10,997 bases of DNA, taken from DATAEU01 sp046724395. Its GTDB lineage: Bacteria; Actinomycetota; UBA4738; HRBIN12. The position numbers and the translations under genes are program-made. Shown piece after piece: positions 1 through 6,470 of the stretch (within the stretch, counting starts at the first letter, position 1; the number at the start of each line of letters is the position of its first letter). The notes under the pieces are model-generated. The model did no database searches, had not been told where the DNA came from, and worked only from the letters and a program-made list of their open reading frames with translations. Location: positions 1 to 10,997 of the forward strand of contig JBKOWM010000003.1 in the NCBI GenBank assembly GCA_046724395.1, read 5' to 3'.

Positions 1-386
1 ACCTCGACCTGCCGGAACGCGCGGTCGCCACCGTGCCGGCCGGTCCCGTCGAGCCCGCCGCGCTCGCGGCCGTCCTTGGTGAGTTGGCGCGCGATCCCGA
101 GCGCCGGTCGCGCCTGTCTCGCGAGGCGTCGGCGCTCGCCGCCGCGCGCTACACGATGAACGCGACGGCCGGTGCGTACGTGCGGGCGATCGAGGAGACG
201 CTGGCGTTGACGCTCGACCCCGGGCGCCTCGCGCTGCCGCGATGGGCGCGGGCCCTGAACGACCTCGGCGTCGGCGAGGAGCACGTGGCGGAGGGCTTCG
301 GCGTCTCGTACGTGCGCGGGTTGCGGGAGCTCGCCGACGAGATGCGGAGCACCGGGCGGCGCGGAGCCGCCGATCGCCGGCGGTAG
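1..386 (+). CDS. Glycosyltransferase, 3' end only (GT4-like C-terminus)
   Basis: The frame is open from the first full codon at base 3 to the TAG at 384-386, so the gene starts upstream of the window and about 127 codons are visible. An internal GTG (33) is not the start, because the frame is already open before it. The visible part reads as the tail of a family 4-type glycosyltransferase: a Val-Pro-Ala-Gly segment, a run equivalent to 'AALAAVLGELARDPERRSRL', and a helix with ArgTyrThr followed by 'YVRAIEETL'. This is the usual end of a GT-B C-terminal domain, where the last helix packs back on the N-terminal domain. About 60 extra residues follow, of no recognised type, ending in Arg-Arg-Arg. 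The downstream exporter and sugar nucleotidyltransferase genes support a role in surface glycan assembly. The catalytic residues lie outside the window, so donor sugar and family are inferred only. Confidence 0.7.
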   Translation, partial: LDLPERAVATVPAGPVEPAALAAVLGELARDPERRSRLSREASALAAARYTMNATAGAYVRAIEETLALTLDPGRLALPRWARALNDLGVGEEHVAEGFGVSYVRGLRELADEMRSTGRRGAADRRR

Positions 387-389
387 ACT
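384..389 (+). promoter_or_regulatory. Candidate -10 element (TAGACT) for the exporter genes
   Basis: TAGACT fits the TANNNT -10 pattern of high-GC Gram-positives and overlaps the stop codon of the upstream glycosyltransferase. Transcription would start near 396, giving a leader of about 28 nt that contains an AGGAG (416-420) close to the ATG at 424. No clear -35 is seen. It would let the permease-ATPase pair be transcribed independently of the glycosyltransferase. Confidence 0.3.
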
Positions 390-423
390 CGGGCTTTCCT
401 CCCCGCGTGCGCCGCAGGAGCCG

Positions 424-1317
424 ATGCAGACAAACGAATTGGTCGTCCGCACGTCCGAACCGCCCCGGCTGCGCGTTCTGCAGCGGTTGGCCGAGATATG
501 GGCGCGCCGCGAGGTCCTGCTGAACCTCGTTCGCAAAGAGCTGAAGGTCAAGTATGTGTCTTCCGTCCTCGGCGCTGTCTGGTCGCTCCTGAACCCGATC
601 GTGTTCCTGGCCGTCTTCACGTTCGTCACGAAGATCACGGGGCTGGCCGTCCCCGATTTCCCGATCTACCTGCTGTCGGCGCTGCTCGGATGGGACCTGT
701 TCACCACCTCGATCACGAACGCCGCGCGGTCCGTCATCGACAACGCCAACCTGGTCAAGAAGGTCGCGTTCCCCCGAGAGGTGCTGCCGCTTTCGTCGTT
801 CGGCGTCGCACTCGTCGACTACGTGCTGCAGATGACCGTCCTGCTGCTGTACCTGCTCGTGACAGGCCATTCCGTACCGCTCTCGTCGATCGCGCTGTTC
901 CCTTTGGCGTTTGCCGCGCTGATCTCCTTCACGCTCGCCCTGTCGTTCCTGATCGCCGCCGTGAACGTCAGGTACCGCGATACGCAGCACCTTCTCAACC
1001 TCGGCCTGCTCGTGTGGTTCTGGGTAACGCCGATCGTCTACGCCGAGTGGCTCGTGCAGAAGGAGCTCCAGACGATCCACATCGCCGGGATCAACGCCTT
1101 CCGCGTGTACCTGTTGAATCCGCTGGCCGATATCGCGATCGGCCTACACCGTGCGATCTACGGTGTCCCGGCGTCCGGCGAGCGCGTCCTGGTCAGCTAC
1201 GACACCGGAACCGTTGCGCTGCTGCTCGCGGCGGTCCTCGTCGTCTCGCTGATCGGTCTGCGGCTCACGTGGCGGATCTTCTTCGATCTGTCGGGCGACT
1301 TCGCGGAGGAGCTGTGA
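424..1317 (+). CDS. ABC-2 type polysaccharide/glycolipid export permease (Wzm/TagG-like)
   Basis: This 297-residue integral membrane protein is the transmembrane half of an ABC exporter that moves lipid-linked polysaccharide or wall glycans across the cytoplasmic membrane. An N-terminal basic segment with 'LVRKELKVKYVSSVLG' (about residues 35-50), the typical cytoplasmic start of the ABC2_membrane family, is followed by 'VWSLLNPIVFLAVFTFV'. About six hydrophobic segments are present, along with the family-typical 'NLVKKVAFPREVLPLSS' loop near residues 110-126 and 'RYRDTQHLL' before a Trp-rich segment ending 'TPIVY'. At 297 aa it is slightly longer than the usual 255-280, because of a longer external loop before the last helix. 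The ATG has AGGAG only 3 nt upstream. Its TGA overlaps the GTG of the ATPase gene, so the two are translationally coupled. The family is secure; the substrate is inferred from neighbours. Confidence 0.9.
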   Translation: MQTNELVVRTSEPPRLRVLQRLAEIWARREVLLNLVRKELKVKYVSSVLGAVWSLLNPIVFLAVFTFVTKITGLAVPDFPIYLLSALLGWDLFTTSITNAARSVIDNANLVKKVAFPREVLPLSSFGVALVDYVLQMTVLLLYLLVTGHSVPLSSIALFPLAFAALISFTLALSFLIAAVNVRYRDTQHLLNLGLLVWFWVTPIVYAEWLVQKELQTIHIAGINAFRVYLLNPLADIAIGLHRAIYGVPASGERVLVSYDTGTVALLLAAVLVVSLIGLRLTWRIFFDLSGDFAEEL

Positions 1318-2498
1318 GCCCGCCTGCCATCGAGGTCCAGGGCGTCAGCAAGCGCTTTCGGCTCTACCGCGAGAAGCCGACCTCGCTGAAACAACGGCTG
1401 CTCTCGTCCCGTTCGCGTGCGACCGAGTTCTGGGCGCTGCGGGACGTCTCGTTCGACGTCCCGCAGGGCTCGACGCTCGGCCTCATCGGGCACAACGGCT
1501 CCGGCAAGACGACGACGCTGAAGGTGATCGCGGGGATCCTTCGCCCGACGGCGGGTGTGGTGAACCTTCGCGGGCGCCTCTCCGCGCTGCTCGAGCTCGG
1601 CGCGGGGTTCCACCCCGAGCTCACGGGCCGCGAGAACGTCTACCTGAACGCGTCGTTCCTCGGCCTCACGCGACGGGACATCGAGCGCACGTACGACGCG
1701 ATCGTCGACTTCGCCGAGCTCGAGGACTTCATGGACAACCAGGTCAAGTTCTACTCGTCTGGCATGCTCGTGCGGCTCGGGTTCGCCGTCGCCGTGCACG
1801 TGGACCCCGACGTGCTGCTCATCGATGAGGTCCTGGCCGTCGGCGACGAAGCCTTCCAGGCCAAGTGCATCGAGCGCGTGCGCCGGTTCCAGCGCGACGG
1901 TCGCACGATCATCCTGGTCACGCACGCTCTTGGGCGCGTCACCGAGCTCTGCGACCGCGCCGTCATGCTGCACCACGGGGTCGTGCACAAGGCCGGGACG
2001 CCGGAAGACGTGGTCCGCGAGATGCGATACGTGCTCCTCGGCGTCAGCGACCCGAATTTCGTTCCCGAGGAGGGCTCACGCGCCGCCGAAATCGTCTCGG
2101 TCGAGTTGATCGCCCCCGACGGGCGGACGGGCGTGCCGATCCTCGTCGGCGACCCGCTCATCATCCAGATCGACGTGCGGTCGAACCGGCCCGTGGTCGA
2201 CCTCGACGTCGACTTCCAGATCCTCGACGGCGCGACGAACCACCCCGTTCTGAACGCCCGCACATCGGCGTCAGCCGCGCCGATCGAGGCGTTTGACGGC
2301 AAGAAGCGCGTTCGCTTCGTGCTCGGCGCGTTCCCGTATCAACCCGGAAAGTACTGGGTGACCGTCGGGCTCTCCTCGCGGCAGACCGGCGAGCTGTACC
2401 ACGTCCAGACGCAGCGCTACGCCTTCGACGTCATCGACGTGCCAAGGGTGCAGGACCGCGTCGATGTCGCCGTTCGGGTCGAGGTCGACGACCTGTGA
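1314..2498 (+). CDS. ABC exporter ATPase with C-terminal glycan-binding extension (Wzt-like)
   Basis: This 394-residue protein energises the permease encoded just upstream. The nucleotide-binding domain has Walker A GHNGSGKT at 59-66, the family-typical 'LLELGAGFHPELTGREN' segment at 92-108, signature YSSGM at 147-151, Walker B VLLIDE at 167-172 and the H-loop His at 204. After about residue 240 comes a beta-rich region of about 150 residues. It matches the position and length of the Wzt C-terminal immunoglobulin-like domain, which in O-antigen exporters recognises the finished glycan. TagH-type teichoic acid ATPases carry unrelated extensions. The start is the GTG at 1314, which overlaps the permease TGA; the frame stays open upstream to 498 only as a shadow of the permease gene. 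The end overlaps a GTG of the next frame. The ATPase call is secure; the role of the C-terminal domain is inferred from architecture. Confidence 0.92.
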   Translation: MSPPAIEVQGVSKRFRLYREKPTSLKQRLLSSRSRATEFWALRDVSFDVPQGSTLGLIGHNGSGKTTTLKVIAGILRPTAGVVNLRGRLSALLELGAGFHPELTGRENVYLNASFLGLTRRDIERTYDAIVDFAELEDFMDNQVKFYSSGMLVRLGFAVAVHVDPDVLLIDEVLAVGDEAFQAKCIERVRRFQRDGRTIILVTHALGRVTELCDRAVMLHHGVVHKAGTPEDVVREMRYVLLGVSDPNFVPEEGSRAAEIVSVELIAPDGRTGVPILVGDPLIIQIDVRSNRPVVDLDVDFQILDGATNHPVLNARTSASAAPIEAFDGKKRVRFVLGAFPYQPGKYWVTVGLSSRQTGELYHVQTQRYAFDVIDVPRVQDRVDVAVRVEVDDL

Positions 2499-2533
2499 GC
2501 TCGCTCCCGGTCGAGCCTCGCACACACGAGACG

Positions 2534-2540
2534 AAGGAGA
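2534..2540 (+). promoter_or_regulatory. Shine-Dalgarno that decides the small membrane protein start
   Basis: AAGGAGA lies 11 nt before the ATG at 2552. It argues for that ATG over the GTG at 2495, which overlaps the ATPase stop codon but would add 19 polar residues to a protein family that normally begins directly with its first helix. Confidence 0.55.
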
Positions 2541-2551
2541 CGAACGTCCCG

Positions 2552-2929
2552 ATGCTCATCGCGATGATCCTGCTGTCGGTCGGCCTGGCAGCGATCGCTC
2601 AGCTCACGCTCAAGCACGGCATGAACCTCGTGACCGATTCGCTGCATCCCCATCGGTTCGGCATCGACGCCGCATCGTTCCGAGCGCTCGCCTCCACGTG
2701 GGCCGTCTGGGCGGGGCTGCTGCTGTTCGCGCTGTCGGCGCTCGTCTGGCTCGTCGTGCTCTCGCGTGCGTCGCTGTCGTTCGCGTACCCATTCGCCTCG
2801 CTGACCTACGTCCTCATCCTGCTGTTCGACCGCTTCTGGCTGAACGAGAGCGTGCCGGCGCTTCGCTGGGCCGGCGTGGTCTTCATCGTGTTGGGCATCA
2901 TCCTCGTCTCCAGGACGCCGCACGCGTGA
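2552..2929 (+). CDS. Small four-helix membrane protein, EamA/SMR superfamily (ArnE/ArnF-like flippase candidate)
   Basis: Read from the ATG at 2552, the protein has 125 residues and four hydrophobic segments (about 1-16, 49-70, 75-92 and 103-120), the size and topology of half-length EamA/SMR proteins. The first helix contains AIAQLTLKHGM (14-24), which resembles the GQ-x-x-x-K segment of ArnE/ArnF. Helix 3 begins RASLSFAYPF (72-81), and an NES-x(6)-G pattern (98-108) precedes helix 4, as is usual in the superfamily. The membrane-embedded Glu of EmrE-type drug pumps is absent from helix 1, so multidrug efflux is unlikely. Known ArnE/ArnF proteins flip undecaprenyl-phosphate-linked aminoarabinose. 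Here, between a glycan exporter and a sugar nucleotidyltransferase, a role in moving a polyprenyl-linked sugar is a reasonable inference. A start at GTG 2495 (144 aa) remains possible. Confidence 0.8.
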   Translation: MLIAMILLSVGLAAIAQLTLKHGMNLVTDSLHPHRFGIDAASFRALASTWAVWAGLLLFALSALVWLVVLSRASLSFAYPFASLTYVLILLFDRFWLNESVPALRWAGVVFIVLGIILVSRTPHA

Positions 2930-2954
2930 CGGGTCGGGTTGGGGGGGAGCCCGC

Positions 2955-3971
2955 GTGAGGGCCGTCGTTCTCGTCGGCGGGGAGGGGACGCGACTTCGGC
3001 CGCTCACCGAGACGATCCCCAAGCCGTTGCTGCCGCTCGTCGATCGACCCTGCCTCGATCACGTGCTCGATCATCTGGCGCGGCAGGGCGTTCGGCAGGT
3101 CGTGTTGTCCTCCCCGTACCTTGAGCGGACGTTCCACGAGTTCCTTGCCGCCCGCACCGGCGATCCATCCATCACGTGGATCACGGAGCGCGAGCCGCTC
3201 GACACGGGCGGCGGGATCATCAACGCATTCCCGCATCTGGGCAACGAGCCGTTCATCGCGCTGAACGGCGACATCCTCACGGATCTGGATCTACGGGTCA
3301 TGCACGAGTTCCACCGCCGGAGCGGGGCGGCCGCGACGATCGCGCTCCACCGCGTCGACGACGCGCGAGCGTTCGGTCTGGTGGAAATGGATGGGAGCGG
3401 ACGCGTGCTCGAGTTCCGCGAGAAGCCGCGCGAGCCCGTCCCGGGCCATATCAACGCCGGGACCTACGTCCTCGATCCGACCGCGCTGGCGGCCTGGGCG
3501 CCCAGCGAGACCGTCTCGATCGAGCGAACGATCTTCCCTGCGCTGATCGCGGGCGGAGTCCCGGTGTTCGGCTTCGTCTCGAACGCTTACTGGCTCGATC
3601 TGGGCACGCCGCAGAACTATCTGCAAGCGCACGCGGACCTGCTCGACGGGCGTGTCGACGGGGAGCCGCGGCGCGACGCCCCCTTTGTCGACATTCGTGC
3701 GAGCGTCGCCGCCGGCGCGCGCCTCGGGCGCCATGTGGTCGTCGGCCCCGAGTCCTCGGTCGAGGCCTCCGCGGAGCTGGACGAGTCCGTCATGTTGAGC
3801 GGCGCGCGCGTCGAGGCGGCGGCGGTCGTCCGCCGCTCGATCCTGGGTCCCGGGTCGATCGTCGGCCGTGGTGCCCGACTCGACGACGCGGTCCTTGCCG
3901 AGGGCGCGGTCATCGCGCCGGGGGCCGACCTCGTCGGCGCCCGCGTCTCCTCACACGAGCGAGTCGGCTAG
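2955..3971 (+). CDS. Sugar-1-phosphate nucleotidyltransferase with C-terminal hexapeptide-repeat tail
   Basis: This 338-residue enzyme should form an NDP-sugar from NTP and a sugar 1-phosphate in the cytoplasm. The N-terminal Rossmann-like domain has the pyrophosphorylase signature GGEGTRLRPLT at 8-18 and PKPLLPL at 22-28, followed by DTGGGI, the metal-binding LNGD segment, the EKP motif and 'YWLDLGTPQNY' closing the domain near residue 220. The rest is a degenerate left-handed beta-helix of hexapeptide repeats (V-x-x-G-A-x-L-G and similar). This layout is that of GDP-mannose or glucose-1-phosphate pyrophosphorylase-like proteins; the sequence alone does not fix the sugar or base. The GTG start follows a G-rich GGGGGGGAG (2941-2949) with 5-nt spacing, and the gene lies 25 bp after the small membrane protein gene, probably in the same operon. 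It is not CofC/FbiD: it is too long and has the sugar pyrophosphorylase motifs. Confidence 0.85.
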   Translation: MRAVVLVGGEGTRLRPLTETIPKPLLPLVDRPCLDHVLDHLARQGVRQVVLSSPYLERTFHEFLAARTGDPSITWITEREPLDTGGGIINAFPHLGNEPFIALNGDILTDLDLRVMHEFHRRSGAAATIALHRVDDARAFGLVEMDGSGRVLEFREKPREPVPGHINAGTYVLDPTALAAWAPSETVSIERTIFPALIAGGVPVFGFVSNAYWLDLGTPQNYLQAHADLLDGRVDGEPRRDAPFVDIRASVAAGARLGRHVVVGPESSVEASAELDESVMLSGARVEAAAVVRRSILGPGSIVGRGARLDDAVLAEGAVIAPGADLVGARVSSHERVG

Positions 3972-3981
3972 GCGCGTGTGG

Positions 3982-3987
3982 TAGGGT
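3982..3987 (+). promoter_or_regulatory. Candidate -10 element (TAGGGT) for the SpoIID-domain gene
   Basis: TAGGGT sits in the short gap after the nucleotidyltransferase stop (TAG 3969-3971) and fits TANNNT. Transcription would begin near 3994, about 17 nt before the ATG at 4011. No Shine-Dalgarno and no convincing -35 are visible. The element lies downstream of the alternative GTG at 3978, which supports the ATG as the true start. Confidence 0.35.
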
Positions 3988-4010
3988 CGCGTCCCGTTCG
4001 CGCCCAGACC

Positions 4011-5540
4011 ATGCGAAAGTCGCTCGCAACCCTCCTCGTCACGGTGATCACGGCGACCCTGACCGTGTTACCGACCGGAACCGCGGCGGCGGCCGGCTCG
4101 TTCACGTTCTTCGGTTCCGGTTGGGGGCACGGCCTCGGGCTGTCGCAGTGGGGTGCGTACGGACTCGCGCTCGACGGCTGGGCCGCGTCGCGAATCCTCA
4201 CGCACTTTTATTCGCACGCCAGGGTGGCGACGGCGGACGGTGCGCCCGACAGGCTTCGAGTCGGGCTCGTGCAGGGACGCCAACGCGTCCGGTTGACGGC
4301 TGAGGTCGGCGACGTCGACCTCCACCTCGGCGATCCACAGGGCGATGCGGTCGCGAGCATCCCGAGCGGTGAGACATGGTCGGTGAGCATCCAGGGCGGC
4401 GCCTACCGCGTCGAGGACGCTTCGGGCCACGCCGTCGGAGACGCCGTCGGCGGGATGGCGACGAACCTGTACGCAACGTACGAACCGAGCGGCGCGCGCG
4501 TGCGGATCCCGGAGGCAGGGCACGCCTACAACCGCGGCTGGATCGAGTTCAACATCGCGGAATGCAGCGATCGGTGCACGATGCGACTCGTGCTCTCGAT
4601 CCCGCCGCAGGAGTACCTGTACGGTCTCGCCGAGATTCCGAGCAGTTGGCCGAGGCCGGCTCTCCAGGCGCAGGCAATTGCGGCGAGGACGTACGCGTTC
4701 CACCGCCTGCGGACGAGCGGGCAGCATCGTGAGGGGTGCAACTGCGCGCTCTACGCCAGCCCGCTCGATCAGGTCTACGCCGGGTGGGACAAAGAGGGTG
4801 GCGCGGACGGCAACCGATGGGTCGCCGCCGTCGATGCGACCGACGGCAAGACTCTCGTCTACCAGGGCGACCTCATTCAGGCGTTCTACTCCTCGTCCTC
4901 GGGCGGTCACACCGAGAACAACGAGAACGTCTGGGGCGGATCGGCGATCCCCTATCTTCGCGGTGTCTGCGATCCGGGCGACTACACGGCCGCGAATCCC
5001 AACGCTGTGTGGCAGGTCTCGCTCTCGTCCAGGCAGGTGACGTCGAAGCTCGATCTTCGGATCGGCGCCGTTCAGCGGTTCACCGACGTCGTTCGCGGCG
5101 TGTCGGGTCGCATCGTCAGCGCTCTCGTGGTGGGTGCGAACGGGGGGGCGACGATCAGCGGCGACGACCTTCGCTCGGGGCTCGGCCTCAAGGACGACCG
5201 CGTCTGGATCAATGCGAATCGCCAGGTCACCGGCGAGATCCGGCAGAAGTACGACGCGATCGGGTGCCGGCCCGGACTTCCGACCTCGCGGCGGTCGGCC
5301 GTCGCGGGGGGGCTTCGCCAGCGGTTCGAGCGGGCGACCATCTTCTACCGCTCGGGTGTCGGCGCGCACTCGCTCGGGGGAGCGGTGCTCGCCGAGTACC
5401 TCGACCGCGGCGGGCCGGGAGGACGACTCGGGTTCCCCATCACCGACGTCCGGACTCTCTCGAACGGCTCGCGGCGCGCGCGGTTCGAGCGCGGGGTCAT
5501 CACCTGCCGCGCCTCCGGGTGCAGGGTCTCGTTCGGCTGA
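4011..5540 (+). CDS. Secreted SpoIID/LytB-domain protein with LGFP repeats
   Basis: From the ATG at 4011 the product has 509 residues. Residues 1-28 form a signal peptide: MRK, a hydrophobic core, then Ala-rich AAAA before GSF. The mature protein opens with GWGHGLGLSQWGAYG (37-51), a hallmark of SpoIID/LytB proteins. The core domain follows, with EYLYGLAEIPSSWPRPALQA and AQAIAARTYAF near 201-225. Glu208, in the AEIPSSW motif, matches the position of the catalytic Glu of SpoIID lytic transglycosylases. 'YSSSSGGHTENNENVWGG' and 'PYLRGVCDPGDY' follow, again typical. The last ~95 residues contain a clear LGFP motif ('GRLGFPITDV') with a partial second copy ('LPTSRRSAVAGGLRQRFERATIFY'), repeats thought to bind the cell wall in actinobacteria. 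It is probably a peptidoglycan-cleaving or amidase-stimulating wall protein. An upstream GTG (3978) would put 11 polar residues before the signal peptide and is disfavoured. Confidence 0.88.
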   Translation: MRKSLATLLVTVITATLTVLPTGTAAAAGSFTFFGSGWGHGLGLSQWGAYGLALDGWAASRILTHFYSHARVATADGAPDRLRVGLVQGRQRVRLTAEVGDVDLHLGDPQGDAVASIPSGETWSVSIQGGAYRVEDASGHAVGDAVGGMATNLYATYEPSGARVRIPEAGHAYNRGWIEFNIAECSDRCTMRLVLSIPPQEYLYGLAEIPSSWPRPALQAQAIAARTYAFHRLRTSGQHREGCNCALYASPLDQVYAGWDKEGGADGNRWVAAVDATDGKTLVYQGDLIQAFYSSSSGGHTENNENVWGGSAIPYLRGVCDPGDYTAANPNAVWQVSLSSRQVTSKLDLRIGAVQRFTDVVRGVSGRIVSALVVGANGGATISGDDLRSGLGLKDDRVWINANRQVTGEIRQKYDAIGCRPGLPTSRRSAVAGGLRQRFERATIFYRSGVGAHSLGGAVLAEYLDRGGPGGRLGFPITDVRTLSNGSRRARFERGVITCRASGCRVSFG

Positions 5541-5555
5541 TCGAACGCGGTCGCT

Positions 5556-5569
5556 CGGCGCACGCGCCG
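5556..5569. terminator. Weak short hairpin between convergent genes
   Basis: CGGCG and CGCCG form a 5-bp all-GC stem with a CACG loop in the 32-bp gap between the SpoIID-domain stop and the stop of the convergent gene. There is no U-tract on either strand. It could act as a minimal bidirectional terminator, but stems this short are common by chance at this GC content. Confidence 0.2.
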
Positions 5570-5572
5570 CGG

Positions 5573-6304
5573 CTACGGCTGCAGTTGACTCCAATCGAAC
5601 GTGGGGAGCGGGTTGGGGACCTGCTTCTCGGTGCCGTACGCGACGACGATCTCCTGCCCGTCCTGCAGGCGTACCGCTCGCGGGTCCCCCTCGTACGGCT
5701 TGCCGTTGACGAAAACGCGGACCGACGAGGCGCCACCGTCGCAGTAGCCGCCGATGCAGGTCGGCGTGAGCCTGAGGCCCCAGACGTCGAAGAATTCGCC
5801 GAGGGTGAACGTTGCGTCGGCCTGGCTCGACTCCATGTGGACGACGCCGGACGTGTCGTGAGTGTGCAGCGCGGTCTGCGCCTGCGAGCCGAAGCCGATG
5901 TCGGCCGGGACGAGCACCGGCGATCCGTTGACGTACAGGTCGAGATGCGCGTGCTCGTGCATTGCTAGGGGGTTCCCGAACGGCGGGAGCGTGATCTCGC
6001 CGACCCGGCTCGGAAGCGTCTCGAGGTTCGCCGGCCAGGGCTCCGGACCAGTCATGAGCCCCGTCAGCTGTGGTTGAGGCGAATTTGTCGCCGAGCCTCC
6101 ATCAGACGACGACGTCAGCGCCGCCAAGCCGACGATCGCCACGCCGGCGATCAGAACTGCGGCGATCGCAATCGTGCGAGTGCGACGCGAGCGCGCCATG
6201 CGCCGCTCGATCTCAATCCGCTGCAGGCGCGCCTGTTCCTTCCGCTCGGCCTTCGTCGGCCTCGCCGCGGTCCCTCCCGTGCGCGGCGGCTGCTTGCTAC
6301 TCAA
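5573..6304 (-). CDS. Membrane-anchored protein of unknown function with His/Cys-rich external domain
   Basis: The 243-residue product was not recognised as a named family. Residues 1-43 are strongly basic and polar (KAERKEQARLQRIEIERR, likely helical and cytoplasmic). One transmembrane helix follows at about 44-63, then an Ser/Gly/Pro linker (64-80) and an external domain (about 85-243). That domain carries MHEHAHLDLYVNG (115-127), HTHD (147-150), VVHMES (154-159) and a CIGGYC pair (Cys183, Cys188). It also has two similar strand elements, LDLYVNGSPV and VRVFVNGKPY, suggesting a beta-sandwich with internal duplication. The His cluster suggests metal binding and the Cys pair a possible disulfide; both are inference. 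The start is TTG at 6304 with GAGGAG (6316-6311) 6 nt before it; the first internal Met (36) would remove much of the basic tail. It is convergent with the SpoIID-domain gene and divergent from the purine permease. Confidence 0.8.
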   Translation of the reverse strand: MSSKQPPRTGGTAARPTKAERKEQARLQRIEIERRMARSRRTRTIAIAAVLIAGVAIVGLAALTSSSDGGSATNSPQPQLTGLMTGPEPWPANLETLPSRVGEITLPPFGNPLAMHEHAHLDLYVNGSPVLVPADIGFGSQAQTALHTHDTSGVVHMESSQADATFTLGEFFDVWGLRLTPTCIGGYCDGGASSVRVFVNGKPYEGDPRAVRLQDGQEIVVAYGTEKQVPNPLPTFDWSQLQP

Positions 6305-6310
6305 TGTCCG

Positions 6311-6316
6311 CTCCTC
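6311..6316 (-). promoter_or_regulatory. Shine-Dalgarno supporting a TTG start
   Basis: On the minus strand GAGGAG precedes the TTG at 6304-6302 by 6 nt, near-ideal spacing. No ATG or GTG lies at a comparable position, so the rare TTG is the best-supported start of the His/Cys-rich protein. Confidence 0.6.
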
Positions 6317-6346
6317 GTAGTCGATCGTGAACGGCTTTGAGCGATC

Positions 6347-6352
6347 AGGATA
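6347..6352 (-). promoter_or_regulatory. Candidate -10 element (TATCCT), minus strand
   Basis: Read on the minus strand, TATCCT fits TANNNT and would start transcription near 6340, leaving a leader of about 35 nt that contains the GAGGAG site. No clear -35 is seen; the upstream side is occupied by an inverted repeat at 6356-6381. Confidence 0.3.
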
Positions 6353-6355
6353 TCG

Positions 6356-6381
6356 GCCGGGCGGCGTCGTGGCGGCCCGGC
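6356..6381. repeat. Inverted repeat between divergent promoters (operator candidate)
   Basis: GCCGGGC (6356-6362) and GCCCGGC (6375-6381) are perfect 7-bp inverted arms separated by 12 bp, with arm centres 19 bp apart. This is close to two helical turns and so a plausible dimer binding site. The repeat lies exactly between the candidate minus-strand -10 (6347-6352) and the candidate plus-strand -35 (6382-6387). Occupancy could affect both genes. GC-rich repeats of this length also arise by chance in this composition. Confidence 0.35.
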
Positions 6382-6411
6382 TTGCGCCGCGTTTCGCGGG
6401 CTCCCTATGCT
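6382..6411 (+). promoter_or_regulatory. Candidate promoter of the purine permease gene
   Basis: TTGCGC (6382-6387) and TATGCT (6406-6411) are separated by 18 bp and match -35 TTGnnn and -10 TAnnnT. Transcription would begin near 6418, leaving a leader of about 57 nt with GGAGGGA before the ATG at 6475. It is the most complete -35/-10 pair I see in the window. The leader shows no recognisable purine riboswitch. Confidence 0.45.
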
Positions 6412-6463
6412 TCGCGTCGCCTTCCCCAGCCGCCCCACGGCTCGCGCCGCGGGGCTGACCTCC

Positions 6464-6470
6464 GGAGGGA
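6464..6470 (+). promoter_or_regulatory. Strong Shine-Dalgarno of the purine permease
   Basis: GGAGGGA ends 4 nt before the ATG at 6475. It fixes that ATG as the start, rather than an in-frame upstream codon at 6337 whose extra 46 residues are Arg/Pro-rich and unlike the family. Confidence 0.7.

Noticed and set aside
366..384. GC hairpin (CCGCCG-ATCGC-CGGCGG) at the end of the glycosyltransferase gene as a terminator
   Set aside because: The stem is 6 bp inside coding sequence with no U-tract, and it overlaps the candidate -10 at 384-389. Too weak to call.
498..1313. N-terminal extension of the ATPase frame by 272 codons
   Set aside because: It overlaps the permease gene in another frame and is Arg/Pro-rich. 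ABC ATPase homology starts right after the GTG at 1314.
2955..3971. The nucleotidyltransferase as the missing F420 enzyme CofC/FbiD
   Set aside because: It has sugar pyrophosphorylase motifs (GGEGTRLRPLT, PKPLLPL, DLGTP) and a hexapeptide-repeat tail, is about 120 residues too long, and sits in the glycan block.
4068..5594. 508-codon open frame on the minus strand
   Set aside because: It lies almost wholly antisense to the SpoIID-domain gene, its product is Arg/Pro/Ala-rich without recognisable motifs, and long antisense frames are expected at this GC content.
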